This document shows positions 43,586 through 53,698 of a stretch of 64,000 nt of DNA, piece after piece. A program made the position numbers and the translations under genes. The notes beneath the pieces are model-generated. The model did not search any database, had not been told where the DNA came from, and saw only the letters and a program-made list of their open reading frames with translations. The DNA comes from an uncultured Clostridia bacterium (lineage in GTDB: Bacteria; Bacillota; Clostridia; Lachnospirales; Lachnospiraceae), in NCBI GenBank assembly GCA_945992055.1, contig CAMFVG010000110.1:1-64000 (forward strand). Reading direction: 5' to 3'. The stretch's first letter is position 1. Each line of letters begins with the position of its first letter.

Positions 43586-44371
43586 TTATTTACTATGGTA
43601 GTTTTTAAGAAACTGTTTCGTCCTCTCTTCCTTCGGACTATCAAACACTTGACTTGGTGTTCCTTGCTCCAAAATATACCCATCATCCATAAACACTACT
43701 TGGTCAGATACCTCTTTCGCAAACGACATTTCATGGGTTACAATAATCATTGTATGATTATTATCCGCCAATTCTTTGATTACTTTTAAAACCTCTCCGG
43801 TAAGTTCCGGATCCAAAGCTGATGTCGGTTCATCAAAGCATAAGATATCCGGGTCTAATGCAAGTGCTCTTGCAATTGCCACACGTTGGCACTGACCTCC
43901 CGAGAGTTGATGCGGGTAATTATTCATCCGATTTTCCAACCCCATCTGTGTCAAAAGAGAGACTGCCTGTTCTTTGATTTCTCTATGTATTTCTTTCTTT
44001 CTTGCTTTATAATCCGGAAGTTCCTCTGCCAACAGTTCCTTTGCCAACATCACATTCTGTAATGCTGTATACTGCGGGAACAAATTGAAGGACTGAAACA
44101 CCAGTCCAAAATGCAATCTCTTTTTTCTAATTTGCGTTTCAAGTTGTGTCGTCAAATCTCCTGCATCAAACAGTGTTTCTCCATTTACTCGAATCACCCC
44201 TTTGTCCGGATGCTCTAAAAAATTAAGACATCTAAGAAGGGTTGTTTTTCCACTGCCCGAAGAACCAATAATGGAAACCACTTGTCCTTTTTCTAAAGAA
44301 AAACTAACATCTTTCAAAACTTCAGTGCGTCCAAAACTTTTATGTATATGTTCAACTTCTAAAATTGCCAT
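43586..44371 (-). CDS. Polar amino acid ABC transporter, ATP-binding protein
   Basis: 261 residues. Walker [19 protein letters not shown] near residue 36, Q-loop [11 protein letters not shown], signature [15 protein letters not shown], Walker [16 protein letters not shown] and H-loop VTHEMSFA. The GlnQ/HisP type is recognisable by the ALQNVMLA and [17 protein letters not shown] segments. Third gene of the binding protein-permease-ATPase operon. Confidence 0.94.
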   Translation of the reverse strand: MAILEVEHIHKSFGRTEVLKDVSFSLEKGQVVSIIGSSGSGKTTLLRCLNFLEHPDKGVIRVNGETLFDAGDLTTQLETQIRKKRLHFGLVFQSFNLFPQYTALQNVMLAKELLAEELPDYKARKKEIHREIKEQAVSLLTQMGLENRMNNYPHQLSGGQCQRVAIARALALDPDILCFDEPTSALDPELTGEVLKVIKELADNNHTMIIVTHEMSFAKEVSDQVVFMDDGYILEQGTPSQVFDSPKEERTKQFLKNYHSK

Positions 44372-44387
44372 CTATAACGCACCTCCC

Positions 44388-45074
44388 TTATCGAAAATAA
44401 TCCAGTTTTTTCTCTAAACGTCCGAGAAGAACAGTAAGAATTCCACTGAATATCAAATAGTACACGCCCGTAAAGAAAAGTGGCCAAATGGCGCCCGAAA
44501 TACCTTGCGAGCCTTTAAGAAAAGCCTGCCCTGCCCAAATAATCTCCTGAAGTGCAATAATACGGGCAAGAGAGGTATCTTTTACCAAGGTGATAATCTC
44601 GTTTGACATCGGTGGTATAATTCGTTTTACCATCTGAAGTAATTTGACTTTGAAAAATATCTGACTCTTTGTCATACCAAGAACCAGGCCTGCTTCTTCC
44701 TGACCTACCGGGACACTCTGTATTCCTCCGCGATATATTTCGGAAAAATAACATGCATAGTTAAATATAAATGCAACTGCAGCCGCGAAAAAACGTCCCG
44801 TTTCTCCACTTCCCCAAATTGGTTTTCCAAGCACCAAACCAGGAAAATAGTAGAAAATCAAAAGTTGAATCATGAGAGGCGTACCTCTCACGATCCAAAC
44901 AATAATCTTCGTTATAAAACTTAATGGTTTAAATCGGGACATTGAACCAAACGTAATAATGAGCCCTAGAGGCACTGCCCCAATCAAAGTTGCAAAGAAC
45001 AGTTTCAAGGTTTGCAAAAAGCCAACATTTAACGACTGTACAACAATCGGAAATTGTTCCAACATAAGTTCCAT
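44388..45074 (-). CDS. Polar amino acid ABC transporter, permease
   Basis: 228 residues with about five membrane helices. The HisM/GlnP-type segment IVRGTPLMIQLLIFYYF near residue 63, ACYFSEIYRGGIQSVPVGQEEAGLVLGMTKSQ with the EAA motif, and VKDTSLARIIALQEI. It probably works as a homodimer because only one permease gene is present. Confidence 0.93.
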   Translation of the reverse strand: MELMLEQFPIVVQSLNVGFLQTLKLFFATLIGAVPLGLIITFGSMSRFKPLSFITKIIVWIVRGTPLMIQLLIFYYFPGLVLGKPIWGSGETGRFFAAAVAFIFNYACYFSEIYRGGIQSVPVGQEEAGLVLGMTKSQIFFKVKLLQMVKRIIPPMSNEIITLVKDTSLARIIALQEIIWAGQAFLKGSQGISGAIWPLFFTGVYYLIFSGILTVLLGRLEKKLDYFR

Positions 45075-45098
45075 ATGTAATCCTGCTTTCTAAATATC

Positions 45099-45881
45099 TT
45101 ATTGCTCAATAATAGATTCTTGCACACCGTACTGTTTTGCGCATTTCATCATAGAACCATCTTTATAAGAATCTGCAAAGAATTTATTTAAAGCATCAAC
45201 AAGGTCAGAACCTTTACGGAATCCAACACCATATTCTTCGCTGTTAAGACTTACCGTATATGTCAAATCAGCATATCCTGTGCCTTCACCGATCATAGCA
45301 CCTGCCATAAGCAAGTCGATAACTGCTGCATCAGATGTTCCGCTCTTCACTTCTAAAAGTGCATCAGACTGCGCTTTCACTGGTGTACACTCTAATTCCA
45401 ACGCATTCACTTCTTTTTCTCCTGCGCTTCCTGCTTCCACTGCAAACTTAAGACCTGAAAGACTGTCAACGTCTTTGTATTTGTCTGCAACATCCTTGTT
45501 TACAACAACAACCTGTGCATTATTGCAATATGCATTTGAACAATCCATTGCAGATTTCACTTCATCTGTCAATGTCATACCATTCCATACGCAATCGATG
45601 GTTTTTCCATCTAGTTCCATTACCTTGTTATCCCAATCGATTTCTACAAATTCAACTTTTACACCAAGGCTCTTTGCAAATGCTTTTGCCATATCTGCAT
45701 CGAATCCGATCCATTCACCGTTGTCATCTTCATAATCCATCGGAGCAAAATCAGTAATACCTACCACCAATACTCCCTTTTCTTTAACAGCTTCCATATC
45801 TGTCTGCTCTTTAGCAGAACCACAAGCCACAAGTGAAAGAACCATAATGGCACTCATTAAAAATGTAATTATTTTTTTCAT
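45099..45881 (-). CDS. Polar amino acid ABC transporter, substrate-binding lipoprotein
   Basis: 260 residues. Signal peptide with lipobox LSLVACGS (Cys at about 20), then VLVVGITDFAPMDYEDDNGEWIGFDADMAKAFAKSLG, a family 3 extracellular solute-binding domain. Lipid-anchored outside the membrane. First gene of a three-gene importer with its own promoter. The ligand is an amino acid by family; the binding residues do not let me choose which one. Confidence 0.93.
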   Translation of the reverse strand: MKKIITFLMSAIMVLSLVACGSAKEQTDMEAVKEKGVLVVGITDFAPMDYEDDNGEWIGFDADMAKAFAKSLGVKVEFVEIDWDNKVMELDGKTIDCVWNGMTLTDEVKSAMDCSNAYCNNAQVVVVNKDVADKYKDVDSLSGLKFAVEAGSAGEKEVNALELECTPVKAQSDALLEVKSGTSDAAVIDLLMAGAMIGEGTGYADLTYTVSLNSEEYGVGFRKGSDLVDALNKFFADSYKDGSMMKCAKQYGVQESIIEQ

Positions 45882-45919
45882 AATAAAAATCTCCTTTTAA
45901 TAATTTTGAATACTTTCTA

Positions 45920-45948
45920 ATGTTAACGAATTAGCAGAGTAAAGTCAA
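45920..45948 (-). promoter_or_regulatory. Promoter of the amino acid ABC operon
   Basis: Minus-strand TTGACT, 17-bp spacer, TAACAT, about 40 nt before the lipoprotein gene. Confidence 0.83.
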
Positions 45949-45971
45949 GTGTTTTTTATAAAAAGAATCAT

Positions 45972-46045
45972 CGGAAGTACCTAAAGGTACTTTCCGAGAT
46001 TGTAAGCGGTCGCCAAATTCTCGAGCAAGCTCCGACTTTGGCTCG
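45972..46045. repeat. GC-rich patch of nested inverted repeats upstream of the ABC operon
   Basis: The roughly 100 nt between the gdhA terminator and the ABC promoter hold no ORF. Within it, CGGAAGTACCT pairs with AGGTACTTTCCG (one bulge, 45972-45996). GCCAAA (46012-46017) faces TTTGGC (46037-46042), and CGAGC faces GCTCG (46022-46045). The base composition is visibly richer in G+C than the surrounding spacers. Possible structured RNA, operator region or remnant of an intergenic repeat; not assignable. Confidence 0.55.
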
Positions 46046-46054
46046 TCGCCACCA

Positions 46055-46096
46055 CAAAAAAATGCGTTATCTGTGCACTTCCACAGACAACGCATT
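46055..46096 (-). terminator. Terminator of gdhA
   Basis: Stem AATGCGTTGTCTGTG with near-perfect complement (one mismatch), 6-nt loop, T-run on the minus strand, 20 nt after the gdhA stop. Confidence 0.93.
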
Positions 46097-46115
46097 CTCT
46101 TATTTGTGCTTCTAA

Positions 46116-47468
<1,353 letters not shown>

Positions 47469-47488
47469 TCATCTTATATTCAGAAAAC

Positions 47489-49579
47489 CTATTCCTCTAC
47501 AACATCTCTCATAGAGAAACTGATTCTTCCCATTTTGTCTTTTCCAAGGCAAACAACTTTTACTTTGTCTCCCAATGTAAGAACATCTTCTACATGCTTG
47601 ATTCTTTCTTTGGAAATTTTAGAAATGTGTACCATTCCTTCTTTTCCAGGCGCAAATTCGATAAATGCACCAAATTCCTTGATACTGATTACAGTTCCTT
47701 CAAATACCATACCTGCTTCAAAGTCAGTTACAATAGTTGCAATCATTTTCATTGCTTCTTCCATCTTTTCTGCATCTGTTCCACAAATAGAAACTGCACC
47801 GTCATCTGTGATATCAATCTTAACACCGGTTTGCTCAATGATGGCATTGATTGTTTTTCCTCTTTGTCCAACAACATCACCGATTTTAGCCGGATCAATC
47901 TGCATAGATTGAATCTTCGGAGCATACTGTCCAACTTCCGGACGTGGCTCTGCAATAGCTTTAGACATAACTTCATCTAAAATATATGTTCTTGCTTTCT
48001 TTGTACAAGCAATTGCTTCTTCAATAATCGGTCTTGTGAGTCCATGAATCTTAATATCCATCTGAATAGCTGTAATACCCTTATGTGTACCCGCTACCTT
48101 AAAGTCCATATCTCCAAAGAAATCTTCCAAGCCTTGAATATCGGTAAGTACCAAATATTCATCATCCGTATCCCCTGTTACAAGTCCTGCTGAAATACCT
48201 GCAACTGCTGCTTTGATCGGAACACCTGCTGCCATAAGCGACATACTTGATGCACAAATACTAGCTTGTGAAGTAGAACCATTTGACTCAAATGTTTCTG
48301 ACACTGTACGGATTGCATATGGGAATTCCTCTTCGCTAGGAAGTACCGGAACCAATGCTCTCTCTGCCAACGCACCGTGACCAATTTCACGACGTCCAGG
48401 TCCTCTAGAAGGTTTTGTTTCACCAACAGAGTAAGCCGGGAAATTGTAGTGATGCATATATCTCTTTGATGTTTCTGCTTCATCTAAACCATCTAATTTT
48501 TGAGCTTCTGATAAAGGTCCCAATGTTGTAACGGTACAAATTTGAGTTTGTCCACGTGTAAACATTGCAGAACCATGTACTCTAGGAATAATATCTGTTT
48601 CTGCTGCAAGTGGTCTGATTTGATCAATTGCTCTACCATCCGGACGTTTGTGATCTTTTAAAATCATCTTACGTACTGTTTTCTTTTCATATTGGTAGAT
48701 TGCTTCGCCTAAAATTGCCAACCACTCTTCGTTGTCAGCAAAGGCTTCTTCTAATTTTTCTGTAATAACACGAATATTTTCTTCTCTTACTTGTTTTTCA
48801 TCTGTAAAGACTGCAACTTCCATTTCTTCCGGTGTTACAATTTCTTTCATTGCCGCAAACAATTCTTCCGGAACTGCACAACTTGTATATGTGTGTTTTT
48901 CTTTTCCACATGCTGCAACAATTTCATCAATGAATTTAATAACTTCCTGGTTTACTTCGTGAGCAGCAAAAATTGCTTCGATCATTTTTGCTTCCGGAAC
49001 TTCATTTGCACCGGCCTCAATCATAATAACCTTTTCTCTGGTAGATGCAACTGTCAACTGCATATCTGATACAGCTCTTTGCGCTGCATTCGGGTTAAAT
49101 ACAAATTCTCCGTCAATCAATCCTACTTGTGTAGTAGATGTCGGTCCATCAAACGGAATGTCTGAAATTGCTGTTGCAATAGCAGAACCTAACATTGCAG
49201 TCAATTCCGGTGTACAATCCGGGTCAACTGACATAACCATGTTATTTAATGTAACATCGTTTCTGTAATCTTTCGGGAACAATGGTCTCATTGGTCTGTC
49301 GATTACACGTGAAGTAAGGATTGCATTTTCAGATGCTTTTCCTTCTCTTTTGTTAAATCCACCCGGGATTTTTCCCACTGCATACATTTTTTCTTCATAT
49401 TCAACACTTAATGGGAAGAAATCAATTCCTTCTCTTGGCTTTTCTGAAGCTGTTGCTGTAGATAACACTACTGTGTCACCATAGTGCAAAAGAACTGCAC
49501 CATTTGCCTGTGCCGCTACTCTTCCGATATCTGCGCGAAGAGTTCTGCCGGCCAATTCCATTTCAAATTGTTTAAACAT
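47489..49579 (-). CDS. pnp: Polyribonucleotide nucleotidyltransferase (PNPase)
   Basis: 3'-5' phosphorolytic exoribonuclease of mRNA decay. 696 residues from ATG 49579 (AAGGAG 7 nt upstream; the track's longer start runs into the structured leader). Two RNase PH-like domains (GGFNKREGKASENAILTSR and DHKRPDGRAIDQIRPL...MFTRGQTQ), then KH (IGDVVGQRGKTINAI) and S1 (VFEGTVISIKEFGAFIEF) domains at the C-terminus. rpsO, the frequent upstream partner, is not present. A folded leader precedes the gene. Confidence 0.97.
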   Translation of the reverse strand: MFKQFEMELAGRTLRADIGRVAAQANGAVLLHYGDTVVLSTATASEKPREGIDFFPLSVEYEEKMYAVGKIPGGFNKREGKASENAILTSRVIDRPMRPLFPKDYRNDVTLNNMVMSVDPDCTPELTAMLGSAIATAISDIPFDGPTSTTQVGLIDGEFVFNPNAAQRAVSDMQLTVASTREKVIMIEAGANEVPEAKMIEAIFAAHEVNQEVIKFIDEIVAACGKEKHTYTSCAVPEELFAAMKEIVTPEEMEVAVFTDEKQVREENIRVITEKLEEAFADNEEWLAILGEAIYQYEKKTVRKMILKDHKRPDGRAIDQIRPLAAETDIIPRVHGSAMFTRGQTQICTVTTLGPLSEAQKLDGLDEAETSKRYMHHYNFPAYSVGETKPSRGPGRREIGHGALAERALVPVLPSEEEFPYAIRTVSETFESNGSTSQASICASSMSLMAAGVPIKAAVAGISAGLVTGDTDDEYLVLTDIQGLEDFFGDMDFKVAGTHKGITAIQMDIKIHGLTRPIIEEAIACTKKARTYILDEVMSKAIAEPRPEVGQYAPKIQSMQIDPAKIGDVVGQRGKTINAIIEQTGVKIDITDDGAVSICGTDAEKMEEAMKMIATIVTDFEAGMVFEGTVISIKEFGAFIEFAPGKEGMVHISKISKERIKHVEDVLTLGDKVKVVCLGKDKMGRISFSMRDVVEE

Positions 49580-49606
49580 ATCTATTCTCCTTTTTCTTCT
49601 TTGACC

Positions 49607-49680
49607 GAGTTGTCCGAAACTACTGAAAAAACCACCATATTCCACTGATAGTCTTTTCAGTGGTCTCGGCTCGTCAACTC
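49607..49680 (-). other. Three-tier hairpin in the pnp 5' leader
   Basis: On the minus strand GAGTTG (49675-49680) pairs with CAACTC (49607-49612). Inside it CCGAGA can pair with TTTCGG, and a perfect 7-bp hairpin CCACTGA/TCAGTGG lies at 49642-49663, followed by GGTGGTTTTTTC. The structure occupies most of the leader between promoter and ribosome site. In E. coli pnp is autoregulated through a leader stem; similar control here is inference. Confidence 0.65.
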
Positions 49681-49697
49681 AGCCCATAATCTTAGAT

Positions 49698-49726
49698 ATT
49701 ATAGCACACATTATTTCGGCTTGCAA
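49698..49726 (-). promoter_or_regulatory. Promoter of pnp-gdhA
   Basis: Minus-strand TTGCAA, 17-bp spacer, perfect TATAAT. Confidence 0.87.
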
Positions 49727-49740
49727 GTTTTATACCCGCA

Positions 49741-49781
49741 AAAGAAAAGTGGTATTTTTCTTTGTTTTGAAAAACACCACT
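49741..49781 (-). terminator. Terminator of the PHP-domain gene pair
   Basis: 13-bp stem AGTGGTGTTTTTC with near-perfect complement (one mismatch), 7-nt loop, TTTCTTTT on the minus strand, 7 nt after the stop. Confidence 0.85.
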
Positions 49782-49788
49782 CATTGTT

Positions 49789-50817
49789 CTATTTCATATA
49801 TTCATCCGGGAAATACGCGCGCGTACACGCTACCCTTCCATGCTCATCTTTTACTGTGATGCGGAAATATCCCCATTTCGGGTCCACATCAAATGTAGCC
49901 TCCGTAACCAATTCTCCATGCTCTGCCAACGCCGAAAAAGCGACTCTTTTATCAAATTTGACCGAAACTTGATCTGCCCCGGAGCATGTAATATGAATCT
50001 TCCCATCCTCAATGTAAAGATCATAAATTTCCGGACCATCAGAAGCATACATATCACCATTTAGAAGCGCTTTGGCCACTGCATCATACTCTAATTTTTC
50101 TGCTTTAATCATTGTCCATGCAAGTCCCATTCCATATGGCCCCGGATTCTCCGGTGCAGCACCATGGTTGTCGTCTCCGCCGATCACAAAGATTCTCTTT
50201 CCGCTCTGCAGCATCTCATCATACACACGTGGTGTATAGTCCTCATGACCGCATAGGATACCGCTTCCATTATAGAGTTCAAGCGCATGTAAATTCTCAT
50301 AGTTTGTATAATATGTGTAATCTTCTCTTGACCATCCCACATGATTCAGCGTTACAAAAAATCCTCTGTCTCTTGCAATCTTTGCCACTTCGCTGATGCA
50401 CTCCGGTGTGTAATCTCGAATATAATCTGGATCTTCCTCATGAAATTGCACCATATCACGATAATTCACTGCATTGCCAAACAAGTATGCTGTGCGATGC
50501 CATACCGGATGTTTCACAATGTCCTTATCTAATGCAATAAAACAAAGGTCACATCGCCCTGTATTTAAAATCGGATTGTTTCCACGCCATGCAATCCACT
50601 CCATTTCAAAGCCATTCAACGCCAAAAACTTATCATCTGTCAAATCATTGTGCGGGATGAATACATCATGGTCCGTAAATGCCACAATATCGTATCCATG
50701 CTTCGAATAAACTTCCTTAATTTCCTCCGGAGTTTTTATTCCGTCGGAAAACATTGTGTGATTATGTAAATTTGCTTTATAAAAACTACCACCCTTCGGT
50801 AAAAGATATGTTCTCAC
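49789..50817 (-). CDS. PHP-domain phosphoesterase-like protein, copy 1
   Basis: 342 residues from a GTG start at 50817 (AGGAGG 7 nt upstream), which makes its N-terminus (M)RTYLLPKGGSFYKANLHNHT align with copy 2; the track start lies before the ribosome site. Metal ligands: NLHNHTMFSDG (HxH), VAFTDHDVFIPHNDL, TLNHVGWSREDY and GGDDNHGA. Belongs to the polymerase/histidinol phosphatase metallo-fold, usually di- or trinuclear phosphatases. A C-terminal beta-rich region of about 80 residues follows (EIYDLYIEDGKIHITCSGAD). Substrate unknown. 24 nt downstream of copy 2. Confidence 0.85.
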   Translation of the reverse strand: MRTYLLPKGGSFYKANLHNHTMFSDGIKTPEEIKEVYSKHGYDIVAFTDHDVFIPHNDLTDDKFLALNGFEMEWIAWRGNNPILNTGRCDLCFIALDKDIVKHPVWHRTAYLFGNAVNYRDMVQFHEEDPDYIRDYTPECISEVAKIARDRGFFVTLNHVGWSREDYTYYTNYENLHALELYNGSGILCGHEDYTPRVYDEMLQSGKRIFVIGGDDNHGAAPENPGPYGMGLAWTMIKAEKLEYDAVAKALLNGDMYASDGPEIYDLYIEDGKIHITCSGADQVSVKFDKRVAFSALAEHGELVTEATFDVDPKWGYFRITVKDEHGRVACTRAYFPDEYMK

Positions 50818-50841
50818 GTTCCATCCTCCTAGCATTCATAC

Positions 50842-51867
50842 TTACATGATGTTTTCCGGGAAATATGCATTCGTGCATGCACGTCTTCCGCACTTATCTG
50901 TAATTACAATTCTAAAGTATCCCCAGTCCTTGTTAAAACCAAATACTGCTTCTGTAATTGCTTTTCCCTCTTCTGCAAAAACTCTCTGACCGACTCTGTG
51001 CTGCGTCTTACAAATAATATGCACTGCCTCCGAAAATTTCACATATAACTTGTCATCTTCTATATACATCTCATAAATTTCCGGTCCTTCTGTGGAATAA
51101 AATTGCCCCTTTTCCATTGCTGTTGTAATCGCTCTATAGTCCAACTTATCCGCTTTAATCATGGTCCATGCAAGTCCGGAATCAGAATAACGCGAATCCT
51201 CTGGCATAGCATTGTGGTTCTCATCTGCACCCACACCATAAATCCGCTTTCCGGTATTTAAAATATCATCGTACACGCGTGGATTGAAATCATCATGTCC
51301 CATCTGTATACTACTTCCATTGAACATCTCAATCGCATTCATACCATCGTATCGCGTATAATTCATATATCCTTCTCGCGAAAGCGTTGGATGGTTTAAA
51401 ATAACATAAAACCCTTTCTTTCTAGCTGTTTGCATGAGATATGAAATACATTCCACTGTATAACTTCTGCGGTAATTTGTCTCGTTTTCATCCGTTTGAA
51501 TCAATGCCTTAATTTCTTCACGAATATGCTCTTGATACAGTCTACGATGCCATAAAGGTTGGAAAATCGTATCGTCCTCTAATGCAATTAGGCTGAAATC
51601 ACAGCGTTTCACCTCATACTCTTCGTGAGCACCATAGGTAGCTACCACATCCACTTCCATACCATTCAGTGCCAAAAAGTCATCATCTGTCAAATCATTA
51701 TGCGGAATAAATGCATTGTGGTCTGTAAACGCCACAACAGAGTACCCTTTCTGCTTATAAATGTCCTTAATTTCCTCCGGTGTTCTGTTTCCGTCGGATA
51801 TGGTTGTATGGCAGTGCAGGTTTGCTTTATAAAAGTTGCCCGTTTCCGGCAAAAGATATGTTTTCAT
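50842..51867 (-). CDS. PHP-domain phosphoesterase-like protein, copy 2
   Basis: 341 residues, ATG 51867 with AGGAGG 8 nt upstream. Same architecture as copy 1: NLHCHTTISDG, VAFTDHNAFIPHNDL, LNHPTLSREGY and GADENHNA for metals, and a C-terminal beta domain (EIYEMYIEDDKLYVKF). The two copies are clearly homologous along their whole length yet well diverged, which suggests an old tandem duplication with separate substrates. First gene of the pair. Confidence 0.85.
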   Translation of the reverse strand: MKTYLLPETGNFYKANLHCHTTISDGNRTPEEIKDIYKQKGYSVVAFTDHNAFIPHNDLTDDDFLALNGMEVDVVATYGAHEEYEVKRCDFSLIALEDDTIFQPLWHRRLYQEHIREEIKALIQTDENETNYRRSYTVECISYLMQTARKKGFYVILNHPTLSREGYMNYTRYDGMNAIEMFNGSSIQMGHDDFNPRVYDDILNTGKRIYGVGADENHNAMPEDSRYSDSGLAWTMIKADKLDYRAITTAMEKGQFYSTEGPEIYEMYIEDDKLYVKFSEAVHIICKTQHRVGQRVFAEEGKAITEAVFGFNKDWGYFRIVITDKCGRRACTNAYFPENIM

Positions 51868-51910
51868 ACTTATATCCTCCTAATATAGAGACCTATTATC
51901 ACTTATAGAT

Positions 51911-51938
51911 ATGATATCACACCCAACTTGATTTTCAA
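51911..51938 (-). promoter_or_regulatory. Probable promoter of the PHP gene pair
   Basis: Minus-strand TTGAAA, 16-bp spacer, TATCAT, about 45 nt before copy 2. Confidence 0.5.
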
Positions 51939-51955
51939 CATTTTTTTGCCTTTTC

Positions 51956-51984
51956 TTGCTATTTATTTCGTCCCATGTTAAGAT
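51956..51984 (+). promoter_or_regulatory. Promoter of the ABC-F gene
   Basis: TTGCTA, 17-bp spacer, TAAGAT, about 35 nt before the ABC-F start. Confidence 0.75.
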
Positions 51985-52019
51985 ATCCGTTGGAAATGAA
52001 TCCATGGAGGTAAATATAA

Positions 52020-53657
52020 ATGATTAGCACAAGTAATGTTACTTTACGTGTCGGAAAGAAAGCTTTATTTGAAGATGTAAATGTAAAATTTACAGAGGGA
52101 AATTGCTACGGATTAATCGGCGCAAATGGGGCCGGAAAATCTACGTTTCTAAAAATCTTATCCGGCAAATTAGAACCTACAAAGGGTGAGGTCATCATTA
52201 GTCCTGGCGAACGTCTTTCGTTTTTACAGCAGGATCACTTCAAGTATGATGACTATTTAGTTCTCGATACAGTCATCATGGGGAATCGTAGACTTTACGA
52301 TATTATGAAGGAAAAAGATGCACTCTACATGAAAGAAGATTTCACAGAAGAAGACGGTATTAAAGCCAGCGAATTAGAAGGCGAATTCGCAACCATGAAC
52401 GGTTGGGAAGCTGAATCTGATGCTGCTTCTCTCTTGAATGGGTTGGGAATCGAAACAGATTTGCACTATAAATATTTGCGCGATTTAACCGGTCCAGAAA
52501 AAGTAAAAGTTCTTTTGGCACAAGCATTGTTTGGAAATCCTGACATTTTGCTTTTAGACGAGCCGACCAACCATTTGGATTTAGATGCAATTGCTTGGCT
52601 TGAAGAATTCTTAATCAATTTTGACAACACTGTAATCGTAGTATCTCACGACCGTTACTTCTTAAACAAGGTCTGTACCCAGATAGCAGATATTGATTAT
52701 GGAAAAATCCAATTGTATGCGGGTAACTATGATTTCTGGTACGAATCAAGCCAATTAATCATTCGGCAAATGAAGGAAGCAAATCGTAAAAAAGAAGAAA
52801 AAATCAAAGAATTGCAAGAATTTATTTCTCGTTTTAGCGCCAATGCATCAAAATCAAAGCAAGCTACATCCCGCAAACGTGCATTGGAAAAAATCGAATT
52901 GGAAGACATCCGCCCTTCCAGCAGAAAATATCCCTACATTGATTTCAGGCCAAATCGTTCAATCGGAAACGAGGTTCTCTCCGTAGAAGGACTTTCAAAA
53001 ACAATTGATGGTGTAAAGGTATTAGATAACCTATCATTCACTATCGGACGCGAGGACAAGGTTGCTTTTGTTGGTGGAAACGAGCTTGCAAAAACCACAT
53101 TATTTAAGATTTTAATGGGTGAGATGGAGCCGGACGAAGGAACTTACAAATGGGGTGTTACTACCACGCAGGCATATTTCCCTAAAGACAGTACACACGA
53201 ATTTGATAACGAGGATACAATTGTTGAATGGTTAACACAATACTCTGAAGAAAAGGATGTCACATATGTTCGCGGATTTTTAGGAAGAATGCTTTTCTCC
53301 GGAGAAGATGGGGTAAAGAAAGTAAAAGTGCTTTCCGGTGGTGAAAAAGTTCGTTGTCTATTGTCAAAAATGATGATTTCCGGAGCCAATGTTCTAGTTC
53401 TTGATGAGCCAACTGACCACCTTGATATGGAAGCCATCACAGCACTTAACAATGGATTAATAAAATTCCCAGGCGTACTACTCTTCGCTTCTCGTGACCA
53501 CCAAGTAGTACAGACAACTGCAAACCGCATTATGGAAATCATTCCAGGCGGAAAATTAATTGATAAGATCACAACTTACGATGAATATTTGGAAAGTGAT
53601 GAAATGGCAAGAAAACGCCAAATCTATACAACCGATAATCGCATGGAAGATAATTAA
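52020..53657 (+). CDS. ABC-F family ATPase (YkpA/YbiT type)
   Basis: Soluble twin-ATPase of the ABC-F class, acting on ribosomes. 545 residues. NBD1 has Walker A GANGAGKSTF near residue 38, signature LTGPEKVKVLLAQALF and Walker B LLLDEPTNHLD. A charged linker (RKKEEKIKELQEFISRF) follows. NBD2 has GGNELAKTTLF, signature LSGGEKVRCL and LVLDEPTDHLD, and the H-loop reads FASRDHQ where SHD is usual. So the site built from Walker A2, signature 1 and H-loop 2 is degenerate. Cytosolic; target unknown. Monocistronic. Confidence 0.9.
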   Translation: MISTSNVTLRVGKKALFEDVNVKFTEGNCYGLIGANGAGKSTFLKILSGKLEPTKGEVIISPGERLSFLQQDHFKYDDYLVLDTVIMGNRRLYDIMKEKDALYMKEDFTEEDGIKASELEGEFATMNGWEAESDAASLLNGLGIETDLHYKYLRDLTGPEKVKVLLAQALFGNPDILLLDEPTNHLDLDAIAWLEEFLINFDNTVIVVSHDRYFLNKVCTQIADIDYGKIQLYAGNYDFWYESSQLIIRQMKEANRKKEEKIKELQEFISRFSANASKSKQATSRKRALEKIELEDIRPSSRKYPYIDFRPNRSIGNEVLSVEGLSKTIDGVKVLDNLSFTIGREDKVAFVGGNELAKTTLFKILMGEMEPDEGTYKWGVTTTQAYFPKDSTHEFDNEDTIVEWLTQYSEEKDVTYVRGFLGRMLFSGEDGVKKVKVLSGGEKVRCLLSKMMISGANVLVLDEPTDHLDMEAITALNNGLIKFPGVLLFASRDHQVVQTTANRIMEIIPGGKLIDKITTYDEYLESDEMARKRQIYTTDNRMEDN

Positions 53658-53660
53658 TCA

Positions 53661-53698
53661 AAAAAAGATGTGGAACTTCAAAAGTCCACATCTTTTTT
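53661..53698. terminator. Bidirectional terminator between ABC-F and DUF624 genes
   Basis: Stem AAAAAAGATGTGGA/TCCACATCTTTTTT with a 10-nt loop; A- and T-runs serve both directions. It overlaps the DUF624 stop codon. Confidence 0.92.
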
